Assembly: GCF_019469425.1 (NCBI RefSeq)
Contig: NZ_CP048272.1
Location: forward strand, 2,108,001-2,172,000
Direction: 5' to 3'
DNA from: Bifidobacterium asteroides
GTDB taxonomy: Bacteria; Actinomycetota; Actinomycetes; Actinomycetales; Bifidobacteriaceae
Length of the DNA stretch: 64,000 nt
Shown here: piece after piece, positions 61,860 through 64,000 of the stretch
How positions within the stretch are numbered: position 1 is the first letter of the stretch
How the letters are laid out: every line of letters starts with the position of its first letter
Translations under genes and position numbers: made by a program
The notes under the pieces: model-generated
What the model was told of the DNA's origin: nothing
The model's input: the letters and a program-made list of their open reading frames with translations, nothing else
Database searches by the model: none

Positions 61860-63365
61860 ATGACGCAGAACACCAGCAATGCAGCGTCGAACATCAATCA
61901 ATCCGACCGGGCCGGGCAAGAGCACCATGGCTACGGCAGCGTCAAGCGCAACCTCAAGACCCGCCACATCTCCATGATCGCCCTGGGCGGCTGCATCGGC
62001 ACCGGACTGTTCATGACCTCCGGCTCCACCATCTCTACAGCGGGCCCTGGTGGAGGACTTCTGGCCTACATAGCCATGGGCGTCATGGTCTACTTCCTGA
62101 TGACCAGCCTGGGCGAGCTGGCCACGCACCTGCCGGTGTCAGGATCCTTCGCCGCCTACAGCGCCCGCTACGTGGATCCGGCTCTGGGCTTTGCCATGGG
62201 GTGGGACTACTGGCTGAACTGGACCATCTCGGGCGCCGTGGACATCTCCACCGCCGCCCTGCTGATCCAGTACTGGCTGCCCAACACCCCAGGGTGGATC
62301 TGGAGCCTGCTGGTCCTGGTGATCGTCTTCCTGATCAACGCCCTGACAGTCTCCGCTTTCGGAGAGACCGAGTTCTGGCTCTCCCTGATCAAGGTGGCCA
62401 CCATCATCGTCTTCCTGGTCATCGGCATGGCCATGATCTGCGGCATTATGTTCCAGCCGGCGGTCGGCCTGAAGAACTTCACCTACAAGGATGCCCCCTT
62501 CGTGGGAGGTTTCCCAGCCATCATGAGCGTCTTCCTGATCGCGGGCTATTCCTTCCAAGGCACCGAGGTAGTGGGCGTGACCGCCGGGGAATCCGAAAAC
62601 CCCGGCAAAGCGGTCCCCAAGGCCATCAACGACGTCTTCTGGCGGATCCTGCTCTTCTACGTGCTGTCCATCTTCGTCATCGCCGCACTGATCCCCTACA
62701 CCAGCCCCAATCTTTTGGGAGCCTCTGACGGGAATATCGCCATGTCGCCATTCACCCTGGTCTTCCAGCGGGCTGGCCTGGCCTCGGCAGCCAGCGTCAT
62801 GAACGCGGTGGTGCTGACATCCATCCTCTCGGCCGTCAACACCGGGGCCTACGCCTCCAGCCGCATGCTCTACGGACTGGCCAAAGACCACTACGCCCCG
62901 GCCATCTTCGCCAGGACCACCAAGAGGGGCATCCCCCTGGCGGCCCTGGTAGCCACGGTCTGCATGTCCCTGGCCACTTTCGCCTCCAGCATCTTCGGCC
63001 AGTCCTTCTACATGTGGCTGGTGACCGCCACCGGACTGACCGGATTCATCGCCTGGATCGGCATCGCCCTGAGCCACTTCCGCTTCCGGAGGGCCTTCAA
63101 GCTCCAGGGGCACGACTTGAGCGAGCTCAAATACCACTCCAAGCTCTATCCGTTCGGCCCGGTCCTGGCCATAGTGCTCTGCGTCATCGTCATTGCCGGA
63201 CAGGACATCCCCTCCCTGCTCAGCCTGAACTGGTCGCACATGGCCATGACCTACTTCAGCGTGGTTCTGGTTCTGGTCCTCTACCTGGGCTTCAAGCTCG
63301 TCAACCACACCAAGATTGTGCGCCTCAAGGACATGGACGTGTCTGGCGCCGAATCCGCCCACTGA
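61860..63365 (+). CDS. LysP-like amino acid permease, tandem paralogue
   Basis: A 501-residue permease, largely identical by eye to the preceding LysP-like protein across helices 1-12 but with a different N-terminus (MTQNTSNAASNINQSDRAGQ) and C-terminus. AGGAGG is placed well before the ATG at 61860. In helix 3 GWDYWLNWTISGAVD replaces GWNYWLNWAITVAVD, an Asn to Asp change in a substrate-proximal helix. Its 203-nt leader has no lysine riboswitch features. The pair arose by tandem duplication and may differ in specificity or regulation. Confidence 0.9.
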   Translation: MTQNTSNAASNINQSDRAGQEHHGYGSVKRNLKTRHISMIALGGCIGTGLFMTSGSTISTAGPGGGLLAYIAMGVMVYFLMTSLGELATHLPVSGSFAAYSARYVDPALGFAMGWDYWLNWTISGAVDISTAALLIQYWLPNTPGWIWSLLVLVIVFLINALTVSAFGETEFWLSLIKVATIIVFLVIGMAMICGIMFQPAVGLKNFTYKDAPFVGGFPAIMSVFLIAGYSFQGTEVVGVTAGESENPGKAVPKAINDVFWRILLFYVLSIFVIAALIPYTSPNLLGASDGNIAMSPFTLVFQRAGLASAASVMNAVVLTSILSAVNTGAYASSRMLYGLAKDHYAPAIFARTTKRGIPLAALVATVCMSLATFASSIFGQSFYMWLVTATGLTGFIAWIGIALSHFRFRRAFKLQGHDLSELKYHSKLYPFGPVLAIVLCVIVIAGQDIPSLLSLNWSHMAMTYFSVVLVLVLYLGFKLVNHTKIVRLKDMDVSGAESAH

Positions 63366-63554
63366 GGTAAAAGGACAACACGGACAACCTTGTAGAAAGG
63401 CCACGTCCTCTATAACAAATGATGCCCCCATCCAAATGAAATTGACCAGCTGAATGGGGACACCGCCATGCCAGGGACATAAATCCCCAAGTCTGGATGC
63501 TTCAGTTACTCATCCGAGTCTACATCTCACTGGAACATGTAAGGTGATTCTTCC
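63366..63554. other. Intergenic DNA after the permease pair
   Basis: About 190 nt between the permease stop and the 13-G tract. No gene, hairpin with T tract or other site could be supported. Confidence 0.4.
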
Positions 63555-63567
63555 GGGGGGGGGGGGG
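63555..63567. repeat. Homopolymer tract, 13 G
   Basis: Thirteen consecutive G on the plus strand, 31 nt beyond the stop codon of the minus-strand wall protein and 189 nt after the permease stop. The longest homopolymer in the window; liable to length variation or sequencing error. Confidence 0.9.
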
Positions 63568-63598
63568 TACTGGAATTGATATACCTGCAGCGGGCAGT

Positions 63599-64000
63599 TC
63601 ATCGCCCCGTCCTCCTCCGATTCCACAGAATCGCCACGGCTCCCGTCAATAGCAAAGCGGCGGCAGACAGCGCAAGCACACGGACGGCGACACCTGTGGA
63701 GGTCAGTGTTCCACTTTTCCCGTCGGTCTGCTTCTGAAAATCAGCTACCTCGTGAAGCAAGCCTTCAAGTTCGCTGATTGCTGCATCAACCTGCGCCTGC
63801 GTAGCATGAGGATCCGCCATCACCTTTCGCGCCCCTGCCACAGCCCATGCAAGACGCTCAGACAGTCCGCGAGAACCTGCTGTAGACTGCAACTTTCCTG
63901 CCTGGTCGAGGACCGCCTTAAGACGGCTCTTATCAACCTTCACAGAGCCGCGATCATCTGTATTCAGAGCTTGCAATGATGCCTGCGCCTGCACCAAATC
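63599..64000 (-). CDS. C-terminal part of a wall-anchored protein (runs off the window)
   Basis: The last 133 residues of a longer protein; the frame is open to the window edge with no start needed. It contains helical FIVAR-like sequence (LSERLAWAVAGARKVMADPH, then ATQAQVDAAISELEGLLHEV), commonly found near the wall anchor of surface enzymes and adhesins. The end reads SGTLTSTGVAV, a hydrophobic helix and RRRTGR. The sorting motif would be LTSTG rather than LPxTG, a replacement of the usual proline by threonine. What the rest of the protein does cannot be seen here. Confidence 0.8.
   Translation of the reverse strand, partial: DLVQAQASLQALNTDDRGSVKVDKSRLKAVLDQAGKLQSTAGSRGLSERLAWAVAGARKVMADPHATQAQVDAAISELEGLLHEVADFQKQTDGKSGTLTSTGVAVRVLALSAAALLLTGAVAILWNRRRTGR

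Noticed and set aside
1-64000. tRNA, rRNA, integrase or transposase genes
   Set aside because: None could be recognised on either strand, so no prophage or insertion sequence is called despite the AT-rich island.

Overview
The window reads as chromosome of a high-GC Gram-positive, most probably a Bifidobacterium and perhaps of the insect-gut (B. asteroides-like) group. This is inferred from the high GC, the LacI-regulated glycosidase and ABC sugar loci, LPxTG-type wall proteins, ECF transporters, an FTR1/P19/DUF2318 iron-uptake operon and the run of APC amino-acid permeases. No rRNA, tRNA or CRISPR array was recognised.

Left edge (1-6060): the frameshifted tail of a LacI regulator and a heavily decayed sugar-binding protein, i.e. 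a dead carbohydrate locus. Beside them lies a large sortase-anchored protein with two modules, each holding seven RCC1 repeats. 6065-9196: a P2-type cation ATPase. 9200-12600: an AT-rich island carrying a RloA/RloB (AbiL-like) defence pair. 12604-17322: a two-component system plus a three-gene ABC exporter of the lantibiotic-immunity type, without biosynthesis genes. 17917-25762: a nucleoside locus with an ECF transporter (S, T, A, A'), a nucleoside hydrolase and an MFS carrier, divergent from an unusual LacI-ribokinase fusion.

26332-32316: a GH31 glycosidase, an ImmA/IrrE protease plus DUF4411 (PIN-like) pair, a VOC protein and a 3-hydroxyacyl-CoA dehydrogenase. 32584-36237: a compact five-gene operon around an SPFH-SHOCT protein, with an 11-nt G tract upstream; it is the least explained system here. 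36687-47654: an MHS-type MFS carrier, a complete CUT1 ABC/GH31 sugar operon with a divergent LacI regulator, a DUF4186 protein and cyclopropane fatty acid synthase. 47731-55369: a seven-gene iron operon (FTR1, P19, DUF2318, two FtsX permeases, ATPase, FMN-binding-like lipoprotein).

Right edge (55529-64000): four APC amino-acid permeases and a second 3-hydroxyacyl-CoA dehydrogenase. The third permease, LysP-like, is preceded by what looks like a lysine riboswitch with a translational expression platform. Its tandem paralogue lacks that leader. The window ends inside another wall-anchored protein. Three long G/C homopolymers (11, 11 and 13 nt) lie in intergenic DNA and are candidate phase-variable sites.

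Start codons were chosen from Shine-Dalgarno matches, overlaps with neighbours and family N-termini. All family assignments are by reading the protein, not by database search.
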